From contig CAYYSD010000003.1 of NCBI GenBank assembly GCA_964474285.1, positions 1-64,000 of the forward strand: DNA of 64,000 nt, given 5' to 3'. The DNA comes from JACRBT01 sp964474285 (GTDB taxonomy: Bacteria; Chloroflexota; Dehalococcoidia; Tepidiformales; Tepidiformaceae). This document shows positions 51,324 through 58,175 of the stretch, piece by piece. The notes beneath the pieces were generated by a model. The model saw nothing but the letters and a program-made list of their open reading frames with translations. It made no database searches and had not been told where the DNA came from. The first letter of the stretch is position 1. Every line of letters begins with the position of its first letter. Made by a program: the position numbers and the translations under genes.

Positions 51324-52264
51324 GAGTAGCGAATCCTGGGGTCAAGCAACCCGTAACTCAGGTCCACGAGCAGGTTGCTGAACGTCACAACGAGGGCGAT
51401 GAACAGCATGATCGCCTGGATCAACGTGTAGTCACGGCCGCTCACGGCGCTGATGAAGAGGCGGCCGACACCCGGCAGCGTGAAGATCGTCTCGGTGATG
51501 ACCGATCCTGCAAGCAACCCGCCGACCTGTGCCCCCATGAGCGTGACGACAGGGATGAGCGAGTTCTTCATGGCGTGGTGATAGACCATCGCCCGGCGGC
51601 TCAGCCCTTTCGCCGCCGCGGTCCGCATGTAGTCCTGGCTGAGGACGTCGAGGAGCGATGAGCGGACCATGCGGCTCAGAAGGGCCGAACTCCGGTACCC
51701 CACGACGACTGCAGGGAACGCGAACTGCAGGAGGTTCCTGGCCGGGTCTTCGTAGATCGGAACGTACCCGGTGGGAGGCAGCCACCCGAACCAGACCGAG
51801 AGAAAGAGGATAACGAGCGTTCCTACCACGAACCCCGGGATCGAGAGCCCCGCGATCGCGATGATCCTGGAGACGAAGTCCGGCCAGCGACCTCGCGTGG
51901 TGGCCGCGATGATCCCGAGGGGAAGGGCCGCGAACCAGGCGACGGCCAGCCCCCCGACGGCGAGTTCAAAACTCACCGGGATGGCCCGCTTGAGGTCATC
52001 GAGCACTGGCTGCCGGGTGTGGAGCGAATCGCCGAGATCTCCCCGGACCACGTGGCTGAGCCACACGAAGTACTGCTGAACGACGGGCTTATCCAGTCCG
52101 AGCTGCTCGCGGAGCGCATCGACCTCAGCACGGCCGCCCTGGTCGCCGACCTGAAGTGTGGCCGGGTCACCCGGGATAGCGCGCATGAGCAGGAAGATGA
52201 GCAGGGAGGAGAGCAGGACCGTGGGAATGACCAGCAGGAAGCGGCGCGCTACGTACTGAGTCAC
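51320..52264 (-). CDS. ABC transporter permease, DppB type
   Basis: This 314-residue DppB/OppB permease has FLLMRAIPGDPATLQVG at the N-terminus and the EAA loop (MRTAAAKGLSRRAMVYHHA) followed by NSLIPVVTLMGAQVGGLLAG. GTG 52264 is taken as the start because the family's N-terminal segment (TQYVARRFLLVIP) begins there; an upstream ATG would add 23 unrelated residues. It is the first gene of the third transporter cluster. The conserved promoter-like element lies 86 bp upstream (52350-52376). Confidence 0.88.
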   Translation of the reverse strand: MTQYVARRFLLVIPTVLLSSLLIFLLMRAIPGDPATLQVGDQGGRAEVDALREQLGLDKPVVQQYFVWLSHVVRGDLGDSLHTRQPVLDDLKRAIPVSFELAVGGLAVAWFAALPLGIIAATTRGRWPDFVSRIIAIAGLSIPGFVVGTLVILFLSVWFGWLPPTGYVPIYEDPARNLLQFAFPAVVVGYRSSALLSRMVRSSLLDVLSQDYMRTAAAKGLSRRAMVYHHAMKNSLIPVVTLMGAQVGGLLAGSVITETIFTLPGVGRLFISAVSGRDYTLIQAIMLFIALVVTFSNLLVDLSYGLLDPRIRYS

Positions 52265-52349
52265 TCCACACCGACTTCCACGAGTTGCCGGCAGCTGCCT
52301 GTCGACGGCTTCATGAACGAATCCCCAGGGCACGTCTCGTGGCGGGACT

Positions 52350-52376
52350 CTAAATCTTCAACCTTTAAAGTGTCAA
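52350..52376 (-). promoter_or_regulatory. Conserved promoter/operator element, copy A
   Basis: Read on the minus strand, TTGACA (52371-52376) is followed by CTTTAAAGGTTGAAGATTTA, then GAG. TTGACA is a consensus -35 box; TTTAGA or TAGAGT would be the -10 box at 16 or 18 nt. Nearly identical sequences occur at 55457-55483 and 60632-60658. The inner part (TAAAGGTTGA/TGAAGATTTA) is a loose inverted repeat, suiting a dimeric regulator. It lies upstream of the third transporter operon. Confidence 0.65.
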
Positions 52377-52661
52377 TAGGACTGATTTTCCAACGTATAG
52401 CATTTCACCGGAGGGGAGGTCGCCGGACACGGGGACTCATGGTGGTGATCGGAGCCAGCGCCCCCGACTCGCGCGGTCGACCCGCCACGTATGCACTGGC
52501 TGAGCGCGAGGCGGAAGACCCAACCCCGCCCATCCGTTGGCCGAGGGTCACGTATCACCGATGGGCCAACACAGTGCCGGCACGGGAGCCCGGAGTACAT
52601 TGCCCTCCGGGCTCCCGCCAGAGAAGGCCCGTCGTCGCCAGGGGGAGCGTCGACGACGAAC
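52377..52661. other. Intergenic region between minus-strand operons
   Basis: No gene is supported in this stretch. It holds the strong hairpin at 52584-52616 that probably ends the YHS/acyl-CoA dehydrogenase unit, and sequence leading to the conserved element at 52350-52376. Short open frames here have no family-like content. Confidence 0.5.
52584..52616 (-). terminator. Strong hairpin terminator after the YHS-domain gene
   Basis: This is a perfect 12-bp GC-rich stem (GGGAGCCCGGAG with CTCCGGGCTCCC) around a 9-base loop. It begins 45 bp beyond the stop codon of the YHS-domain gene. There is no clear U-tract. It separates that transcription unit from the promoter element of the next minus-strand operon. 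Confidence 0.7.
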
Positions 52662-52874
52662 CTACTTTCTGAGTTGGATGAAGTGCTCAGGCGTGTTGAT
52701 GAACTGGCTCCGGCAATCGTTACCGCAGAAGTAGTACCATTTGCCATCGTCGTGAAGCTGGCGGCTGCCCTGTTCCGGGCTGACGACCGCGACGTTGGCC
52801 CTGGTCCTGCTGCCCCCGGCCTTGATGCCTTCGGGGTCGATAGGCTTGTCGCACACCATGCACGTTGAATTCAT
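52662..52874 (-). CDS. Small YHS-domain (treble-clef) metal-binding protein
   Basis: This 70-residue protein has CMVCDKPIDPEG at the N-terminus and WYYFCGNDCRSQFINTPEHF at the C-terminus, giving a CxxC plus CxxxC set as in YHS/TRASH zinc or copper-binding domains. Such small proteins are often metallochaperones or oxygenase-associated. The start ATG 52874 is chosen because GGGAAGGA lies at proper spacing; ATG 52880 overlaps that site. It follows the acyl-CoA dehydrogenase at 52938 by about 60 bp. Its function is unknown. Confidence 0.78.
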   Translation of the reverse strand: MNSTCMVCDKPIDPEGIKAGGSRTRANVAVVSPEQGSRQLHDDGKWYYFCGNDCRSQFINTPEHFIQLRK

Positions 52875-52937
52875 AGTCATTCCTTCCCGTTCGAACAGCC
52901 GGCCTGCGCCGGGCGGGTTCGTGTCTCTGATCGTGAA

Positions 52938-54074
52938 TTAGACAGGCCCCAGGATGGAAACCGCCAGCCGTGCCCGGTGCTCCGGGGCTGTACCCAGTCG
53001 CGTGGCCCACGTGGCGACCCGCCGGAACCAGAGGTTCAGATTCAACTCGGCCGTCATCGCCAGACCTCCGTGCACGACGTTGGCGTTGCGCACGGTCGCC
53101 AGGCACTTTTCGCTGCAGAACGCTTTCGCCTGCGACACTTCCGCCTCGGCGGGCAGTCCGTTCTCCAGCCTCCAGAGGGCCTCGTAGGAGAGGAGTTCAG
53201 CACCCTCGACCCAGATGAGCATGTCGGCGCAGGTGTGGGCGATCGTCTGGAACGAACCGATCGGGCGCCCGAACGCTGTCCGATGCTTCGCATAGTCGAC
53301 CGCCAGTTCCATCGACCGGCGGGACGCGCCGGCCATCTGCGCGCAGAGGATGGCCGTGCCTCGATCCAGCATGCGCTCTGTGGCGGGCCAGCCGCCGTTC
53401 AACGGTCCGATGAGGTTCGAAGCCGACACCCTCACATTGTTGAACGTGACTTCGCTGATGCTCTCCTTGGCCACCGTGTTGTAGTTGTTCGAGGTGATCC
53501 CCGCGGTCTTGAGGTCGACAAGGAGCAGGGAAATGCCTTCCGCGCCGGTCGTCCCGGCCCTTGTCCGGCAGGCGACGACGGCCGAGTCAGCGGAGTTCGC
53601 GTACTCCACGAATCGCTTCACGCCGTTGAGGACGAAGCCGTCACCGTCCTGGCGCGCTTCCATGCGGATGGCCTGCGGGATCAGCCGGGGATCGTCTTCG
53701 GTGAACGCCCAGGTCAGTACGGTCGCGCCCCGTGCCACGTTGGGGAGCACCGCGGCGCGCTGTTCGGCGCTGCCGTCCGAGGCGATCGTGAGCGCGGCCA
53801 TCATCGTTGCGTGGAACGGGACCGGCGAAACGGCGCGGCCGAGTTCCGCGGCGATGATGCCGAGGTAGGTCAGGCCAAGGCCCTGTCCGCCGTGCTCTTC
53901 CGGGAGCGCGAGCCCCAGCCAGCCGAGCTCGGCGATCTTTGCCCAGAGTTCTGGGGAATAGCCACGCGGATCAGATTCAGCCTCGCGCGCAAGGTGTGGT
54001 GGCGACTCGATCTCGAGCATCGCGCGCGCGCTTCTTCGTAGCATCTCCTCTGTCTCATCGAACAGGACATTCAT
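52938..54074 (-). CDS. Acyl-CoA dehydrogenase family protein, divergent FadE-like
   Basis: This 378-residue acyl-CoA dehydrogenase-fold protein has LGLALPEEHGGQGLGLTYLG, a beta-domain with DGFVLNGVKRFVEYANSADS, and a C-terminus of the type NVVHGGLAMTAELNLNLWFR. The AFTEDD block replaces the usual SEPGAGSD-like flavin-contact motif, and no GTSEI motif exists. This class often forms heteromers in which one subunit contributes the catalytic base, as in actinobacterial sterol side-chain dehydrogenases. The next gene upstream (54132-55331) encodes another dehydrogenase 57 bp away, so a heteromer is plausible. Confidence 0.82.
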   Translation of the reverse strand: MNVLFDETEEMLRRSARAMLEIESPPHLAREAESDPRGYSPELWAKIAELGWLGLALPEEHGGQGLGLTYLGIIAAELGRAVSPVPFHATMMAALTIASDGSAEQRAAVLPNVARGATVLTWAFTEDDPRLIPQAIRMEARQDGDGFVLNGVKRFVEYANSADSAVVACRTRAGTTGAEGISLLLVDLKTAGITSNNYNTVAKESISEVTFNNVRVSASNLIGPLNGGWPATERMLDRGTAILCAQMAGASRRSMELAVDYAKHRTAFGRPIGSFQTIAHTCADMLIWVEGAELLSYEALWRLENGLPAEAEVSQAKAFCSEKCLATVRNANVVHGGLAMTAELNLNLWFRRVATWATRLGTAPEHRARLAVSILGPV

Positions 54075-54131
54075 GGCAGCATCCCTTTCTACGTTGTGCG
54101 TTTGGGCGGAACCGGAGGCGTCCGTTGTGGG

Positions 54132-55331
54132 CTACCCTCTCGGAAGTCCGAGTCCGCGACGCGCAATCTGGTCGCGCATGGCGTGCGTGCTGCCGTGGCC
54201 GATGCCCACGAACCAGGCGCTCAGGAGGTGGTCACCGAACTCTCCGCCGCGCGGTGCGTCTTCACCTTCGAGCAGCTGCATGTATGGTCCGAGGATCTGG
54301 GCGATGCTCTCAATCGCTCGGACGTTGGAATCGGGACCCCACGACTTCTCTGCCGGGCTTTCGTGGACGATGCGCAGGCCTTCACGCACCATCTGCAGGC
54401 TGCGCATCGTCATCAGCCGGTAGGTCTGGCGTTCTATCCACATCTGGGCGACCTGGTCGCGGACGAGCGGATCCTTCTTCGGTTCGTAGTCACCGAGCTT
54501 CGCGTCCTGCAGGTAGTCGACCATGTGGTCGGTGCGGAACGTGCAACGCAGGTAGCGCGTGATGCCGATGCGGTCGATGGCGAGACCCGAGGTGGCAAGC
54601 ATCCATCCGTCGCCGGGCTGACCGAGCATCGCGCTCGAAGGCACACGCACGTCATCGAAGAATGCTTCGCCCGCCCATGCGCCCGTGTAGCCGAACGTTC
54701 GCGAACGGTCCTTCAGGAGTTTGATTGGCCGGAACGTGACGCCGGGCGCGTCCATCGGCACGAGGAAGATGGACAGGCCCTTGTGCTTCTCGACGTCTCT
54801 GTCGGTGCGAACGAGCATGTACATGTGCGTGTGCGTCGCGCTCGCGCCGTACATCTTCTGGCCGTTGATGATCCAGTCGTCGCCGTCGCGCACGGCCACG
54901 CTCTTCAGGCCTGCGAGGTCAGTGCCGCCGCTCGGCTCGGTATAGCCGAGCCCCAGCCGGACTTCGCCCTTGATCATCCGCGGGATGAAGTAGTCTTTCT
55001 GTTCCTGCGTGCCGTGTTGAAGGATGGTGGTATAGCCGGTCCCGTAGTTGTGGCCGATGAACAGGCCTGCCCGGTTGAACTCTTCATCGACGATGAACTG
55101 GTCTGCGAGGTCACCACCCTGGCCACCGTATTCCCTGGGCATCGCCATGCGGATCCATCCGCGTTCGGACATCTTTTCGAAGAGCGCGTCGGTGTGAGGG
55201 CCTCCGCTTCCTGCGTCTTCCTCGTCCCGGCGTCCCTGTTCAGCCATGACTTCCGCCGTCACGTTCTCCGCGATGAACTGACGGATCTCTTGCCGAAATG
55301 CCTCTTGCTCAGGCGTGTACTGGAAGTTCAT
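54132..55331 (-). CDS. Acyl-CoA dehydrogenase family protein
   Basis: This 399-residue acyl-CoA dehydrogenase has MPREYGGQGGDLADQF, LGLGYTEPSGGTDLAGLKSV, INGQKMYGASATHTHMYMLV, and a C-terminus reading GHGSTHAMRDQIARRGLGLP. The YEGT-type catalytic Glu position is His. It is encoded directly before the divergent dehydrogenase at 52938 and probably works with it. ATG 55331 follows GAGGCACCC; a longer in-frame opening is rejected because the family N-terminus begins here (NFQYTPEQEAFRQEI). The conserved promoter element copy B lies 126 bp upstream. Confidence 0.87.
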   Translation of the reverse strand: MNFQYTPEQEAFRQEIRQFIAENVTAEVMAEQGRRDEEDAGSGGPHTDALFEKMSERGWIRMAMPREYGGQGGDLADQFIVDEEFNRAGLFIGHNYGTGYTTILQHGTQEQKDYFIPRMIKGEVRLGLGYTEPSGGTDLAGLKSVAVRDGDDWIINGQKMYGASATHTHMYMLVRTDRDVEKHKGLSIFLVPMDAPGVTFRPIKLLKDRSRTFGYTGAWAGEAFFDDVRVPSSAMLGQPGDGWMLATSGLAIDRIGITRYLRCTFRTDHMVDYLQDAKLGDYEPKKDPLVRDQVAQMWIERQTYRLMTMRSLQMVREGLRIVHESPAEKSWGPDSNVRAIESIAQILGPYMQLLEGEDAPRGGEFGDHLLSAWFVGIGHGSTHAMRDQIARRGLGLPRG

Positions 55332-55456
55332 GGGTGCCTCGCTTTCCTTCCTCAGGCCCGCCGCGCGCGACCGGGCCGATGGCGTGACTTTCGCACGCTC
55401 AGCGCGCCACCGGCGCGGGAAACTGCACAACGAGAGTGTCGTTCGCGGGCCGAAGA

Positions 55457-55483
55457 CTAAATCTTCAACCTTTAGACTGTCAA
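55457..55483 (-). promoter_or_regulatory. Conserved promoter/operator element, copy B
   Basis: On the minus strand, TTGACA (55478-55483) is followed by GTCTAAAGGTTGAAGATTTA, then GTCT. It matches copies at 52350 and 60632 in both the -35-like box and the GGTTGAAGATTTAG core. It lies between the acyl-CoA dehydrogenase gene (minus) and the PHP gene (plus), so it could affect both. TTTAGT or TAGTCT may act as the -10 box. Confidence 0.65.
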
Positions 55484-55543
55484 CTTAATCGCAAGCCGAG
55501 AGTCAATCCGTATGGACTCCGTCGCCAGCGGGGCACCATACTC

Positions 55544-56269
55544 GTGCAGTCCTGGGAGCGAGATGACTGCGAGAGCCGGCAGACGCCCTTGATCGTCGAT
55601 TGCCATGTCCACACCGTGCGCGGAAGTTCCGACAGCGCCCTGTCCCTTCCGGACCTGGTGAATGAGGCGGCGCGCGCGAGGCTCGACGGCGTCTGCCTCA
55701 CTGAACACCGTGGCCCCTGGGACCGCCGCGAGTTTGCCGCCACGCAGCGCCAGCATGACGGCCTTTTCTTCGTCAATGCCATGGAAGTCGAGAGTCCCGG
55801 CTGTCATCTCACGGTCTTCGGCCTGGACCGTCACATCGGCGGTGCTCACGACCCGGCGGTCCTGCGCAAAGTCGCAGACTCCGAGGGCGCGTTCGTCGTC
55901 CTCGCACACCCCTTCCGGTACTTCCTCAGCCATCCGTCGAGCAACCTCCTGTTCTGCCGGGGCGATCAGGTCCCGCCCGCGATCGAGGAAGTGATGGAAC
56001 ACCCCATCTTCGATCTCGTGGACGCCATCGAAGTAGCGAACGGCGGAACCTCCGCCGCCGAGAACGCGCTGGCCTTGAAGGTGGCAAAGGCCCTCGGCAA
56101 AGCAACGGTCGGCGGGAGCGATGCGCACTCTACACACGGCCTGGGGCGCTTCGTGACCGCTTTCGACGACGAATTCCGGGATGCCGAAGGCTTCATGGCA
56201 GCGCTTCGAAGCGGGATGTTCCGCGCAGCCGTCAGGGACGCACATGGAACGGTCGTTCCCTGCGGTTGA
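55544..56269 (+). CDS. PHP-domain metal-dependent phosphoesterase
   Basis: This protein has about 241 residues and a complete PHP domain. Metal ligands are recognisable in VDCHVHT, LTEHRG, NAMEVES, LAHPF and GGSDAHSTHGLG. Members hydrolyse phosphoesters such as 3',5'-nucleoside bisphosphates or histidinol phosphate. The start is uncertain: GTG 55544 is used, TTG 55589 would begin just before the first strand, and an earlier ATG at 55436 would run through the conserved promoter element and is less likely. It is the only plus-strand gene in this region and is divergent from the acyl-CoA dehydrogenase genes. Confidence 0.8.
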   Translation: MQSWERDDCESRQTPLIVDCHVHTVRGSSDSALSLPDLVNEAARARLDGVCLTEHRGPWDRREFAATQRQHDGLFFVNAMEVESPGCHLTVFGLDRHIGGAHDPAVLRKVADSEGAFVVLAHPFRYFLSHPSSNLLFCRGDQVPPAIEEVMEHPIFDLVDAIEVANGGTSAAENALALKVAKALGKATVGGSDAHSTHGLGRFVTAFDDEFRDAEGFMAALRSGMFRAAVRDAHGTVVPCG

Positions 56270-56305
56270 GCGGCGCGCAGCGCCTCTGCGCATGTTGTCG
56301 TCTGC

Positions 56306-56336
56306 GGGCATCGCTCCCTACCCCTCTGCGATGCCC
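56306..56336. terminator. Hairpin between convergent PHP and enoyl-CoA hydratase genes
   Basis: This is a perfect 9-bp stem (GGGCATCGC with GCGATGCCC) around a 13-base loop. It sits in the 70 bp between the end of the PHP gene (plus) and the end of the enoyl-CoA hydratase gene (minus). It may terminate both. Confidence 0.55.
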
Positions 56337-56339
56337 AAA

Positions 56340-57155
56340 CTACCGGTTCTTGAACACCGGCTCACGGCCTTCGGCGAACGCCTTCGGGCCCTCGATTGAA
56401 TCCTCCATGCCCGCGAGGTTTCGCTCGAGATGGTTGGCGTATCGAGCGGCCTCGAACGGTGACATGTAGGAACCCTTGTAGAGGATCTCCTTGAGGTTCC
56501 TGACTGACCTCGGCGCGAGTACGAGGAGCCGTTCCGCCCACTGCATCGCGGTGGACATCAGCTCATCGTGCGGGACGACGGCGTTCACCAGCCCGATCTC
56601 GTAAGCGCGCTGAGCCGAGATGCGCTTGTCGCCCCACAGCACAACCTCGAGGGCGTTCGCAAGACCGATGATCCTGGGCAAGTGGTGGACCCACCCGGCG
56701 CCCTGGTTCCAGCGAACCTCGGTAACGCCGAACTCCGCCTTCTCCGACGCGATTCGCACGTCGCACTGCATCGCGTGATTGAAGCCCCCGGCAACGGCGA
56801 TCCCGTTCACAGCCGCGATCATCGGTTTATAGCAATCCAATCGCTCGGACAGCGGGAAGATGTTCTGGAGGTAGTCCGGCATCGGCACCATCGGGTCAGG
56901 CCTGCCTTCCAGGGCCGCCTTATTCCGCTCGTTCCGCTCCTTCAGGTCCTGTCCTGCACCGAAGGCACGGCCGTTCGCCGTCAAGATCGAAACCCAAGCC
57001 TCGTCGTCGTGGGCGAACTCCCAATACGTCTCATGGAGCGTTTTGCGCAGCTCCCCGTTGAAGGAGTTGAGGGCTTCCGGGCGGTTCAGGGTGATGACCC
57101 ATATCCGGCCGTTCGCTTCCTTATCTAGTTGCAGGACACCGTCTTTGACGCGCAT
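56340..57155 (-). CDS. Enoyl-CoA hydratase/isomerase family protein
   Basis: This 271-residue crotonase has TLNRPEALNSFNGELRKTLH, GRAFGAGQDLKERN (oxyanion hole) and NGIAVAGGFNHAMQCDVRIA followed by FGVTEVRWNQGAGW. The second catalytic Glu is kept (VTEVRW) and the first is Asn (GGFN). ATG 57155 is preferred because AGGAG lies 9 bp before it; ATG 57173 has no such site. The next hydratase paralogue lies 94 bp upstream. The two probably act on successive or alternative CoA intermediates produced by the nearby dehydrogenases. Confidence 0.86.
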   Translation of the reverse strand: MRVKDGVLQLDKEANGRIWVITLNRPEALNSFNGELRKTLHETYWEFAHDDEAWVSILTANGRAFGAGQDLKERNERNKAALEGRPDPMVPMPDYLQNIFPLSERLDCYKPMIAAVNGIAVAGGFNHAMQCDVRIASEKAEFGVTEVRWNQGAGWVHHLPRIIGLANALEVVLWGDKRISAQRAYEIGLVNAVVPHDELMSTAMQWAERLLVLAPRSVRNLKEILYKGSYMSPFEAARYANHLERNLAGMEDSIEGPKAFAEGREPVFKNR

Positions 57156-57249
57156 GCCTCTGAATCTCCTCATTCACGAATGTGCACAGCCCTTGGACAG
57201 GACGCCCCCAGTGCCGGCGAACGTCGCACCCGCGTGGCCGATGCGTTGA

Positions 57250-58104
57250 CTATCGGCCCTTGAACACAGGCGGACGCCGTTCGACCTGTGCATCGCGCGC
57301 CTCATCCTTGTCTTCGGTGAGGTGGATGATCGTCGCGGCGCTGGAAGTCATCACAGCCACGCCCTCAAGAGTCGTGTCCATCCCGGCCCGTAGCACGCGT
57401 TTATTGATCCACTGCGAAATGGGCGAAACCAGCATCATGCGGCGGCAGAGGTCGCGCGTGAATGTTTCCAGTTCCGTCGATGGCACCAGGTGATTGAGCA
57501 GGCCCCACTGGTGCGCCAGCTGCGCATCGACGCTGCCGACATAGGCAAATTCGAGTGCGCGCGCCAGCCCGATGATCCTCGGCAGGAAGTAAGCGCCACC
57601 GTTCTCGATGATCTGCCCGCGGGCGTGGTAGGTGATGAATCGGCTATGCTCGCAGCCGATGCGGATGTCGCACTGGACCGCCATATCCATCCCGGAGCCG
57701 GCAGCAGGTCCGTTCACCATCGCAATGGTCGGCTTCCGGATTCCGGAGATCTCGCGGATGATCTTCGTGTACCCATGGAAGAAGTGCTGCCGCTGGGCGT
57801 CCGGCCCGGCGTCAGGGCTGCGGTTTCCGGGAAAGAACTCGCCGAAGTCCTCGTCAGCGCGGGGGCCCTTGGCGTCGTTGCCAGCGCAGAAACCGCGCCC
57901 TTCTCCGGTCAGGATGATCACGCGGATCGCCGGGTCATCGTCGCCGTACTTCATGTATTCGACCACTTTCGAAGCCGTGCTGCGGTCGTGTGCCGAGCCG
58001 AGCGTCGCGTTCATGCGGTCGGGCCGGTTGAATTTGATCCAGAGGATTCCGTTTTCCGGTTCCGGTTCGTAGAGGAGCCACGGCACGAGATCTGGAGTAG
58101 CCAT
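57250..58104 (-). CDS. Enoyl-CoA hydratase/isomerase family protein (divergent)
   Basis: This 284-residue crotonase-fold protein has KFNRPDRMNATLGSAHD, GRGFCAGNDAKGPR and NGPAAGSGMDMAVQCDIRIG. The two hydratase Glu positions read Asp (GSGMD) and His (ITYHARG), so ordinary hydration is doubtful; a hydrolase, isomerase or lyase activity may apply. It ends KGR like its paralogues. It lies about 70 bp after the fused CoA-transferase gene and is probably co-transcribed with it. Confidence 0.84.
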   Translation of the reverse strand: MATPDLVPWLLYEPEPENGILWIKFNRPDRMNATLGSAHDRSTASKVVEYMKYGDDDPAIRVIILTGEGRGFCAGNDAKGPRADEDFGEFFPGNRSPDAGPDAQRQHFFHGYTKIIREISGIRKPTIAMVNGPAAGSGMDMAVQCDIRIGCEHSRFITYHARGQIIENGGAYFLPRIIGLARALEFAYVGSVDAQLAHQWGLLNHLVPSTELETFTRDLCRRMMLVSPISQWINKRVLRAGMDTTLEGVAVMTSSAATIIHLTEDKDEARDAQVERRPPVFKGR

Positions 58105-58175
58105 TCTTCACTTCCTTCTTCGCGTCATTGGCGGCGACGCGGTCGTTCCGTTTCTGATGGTCCGCGGCGGCCATG

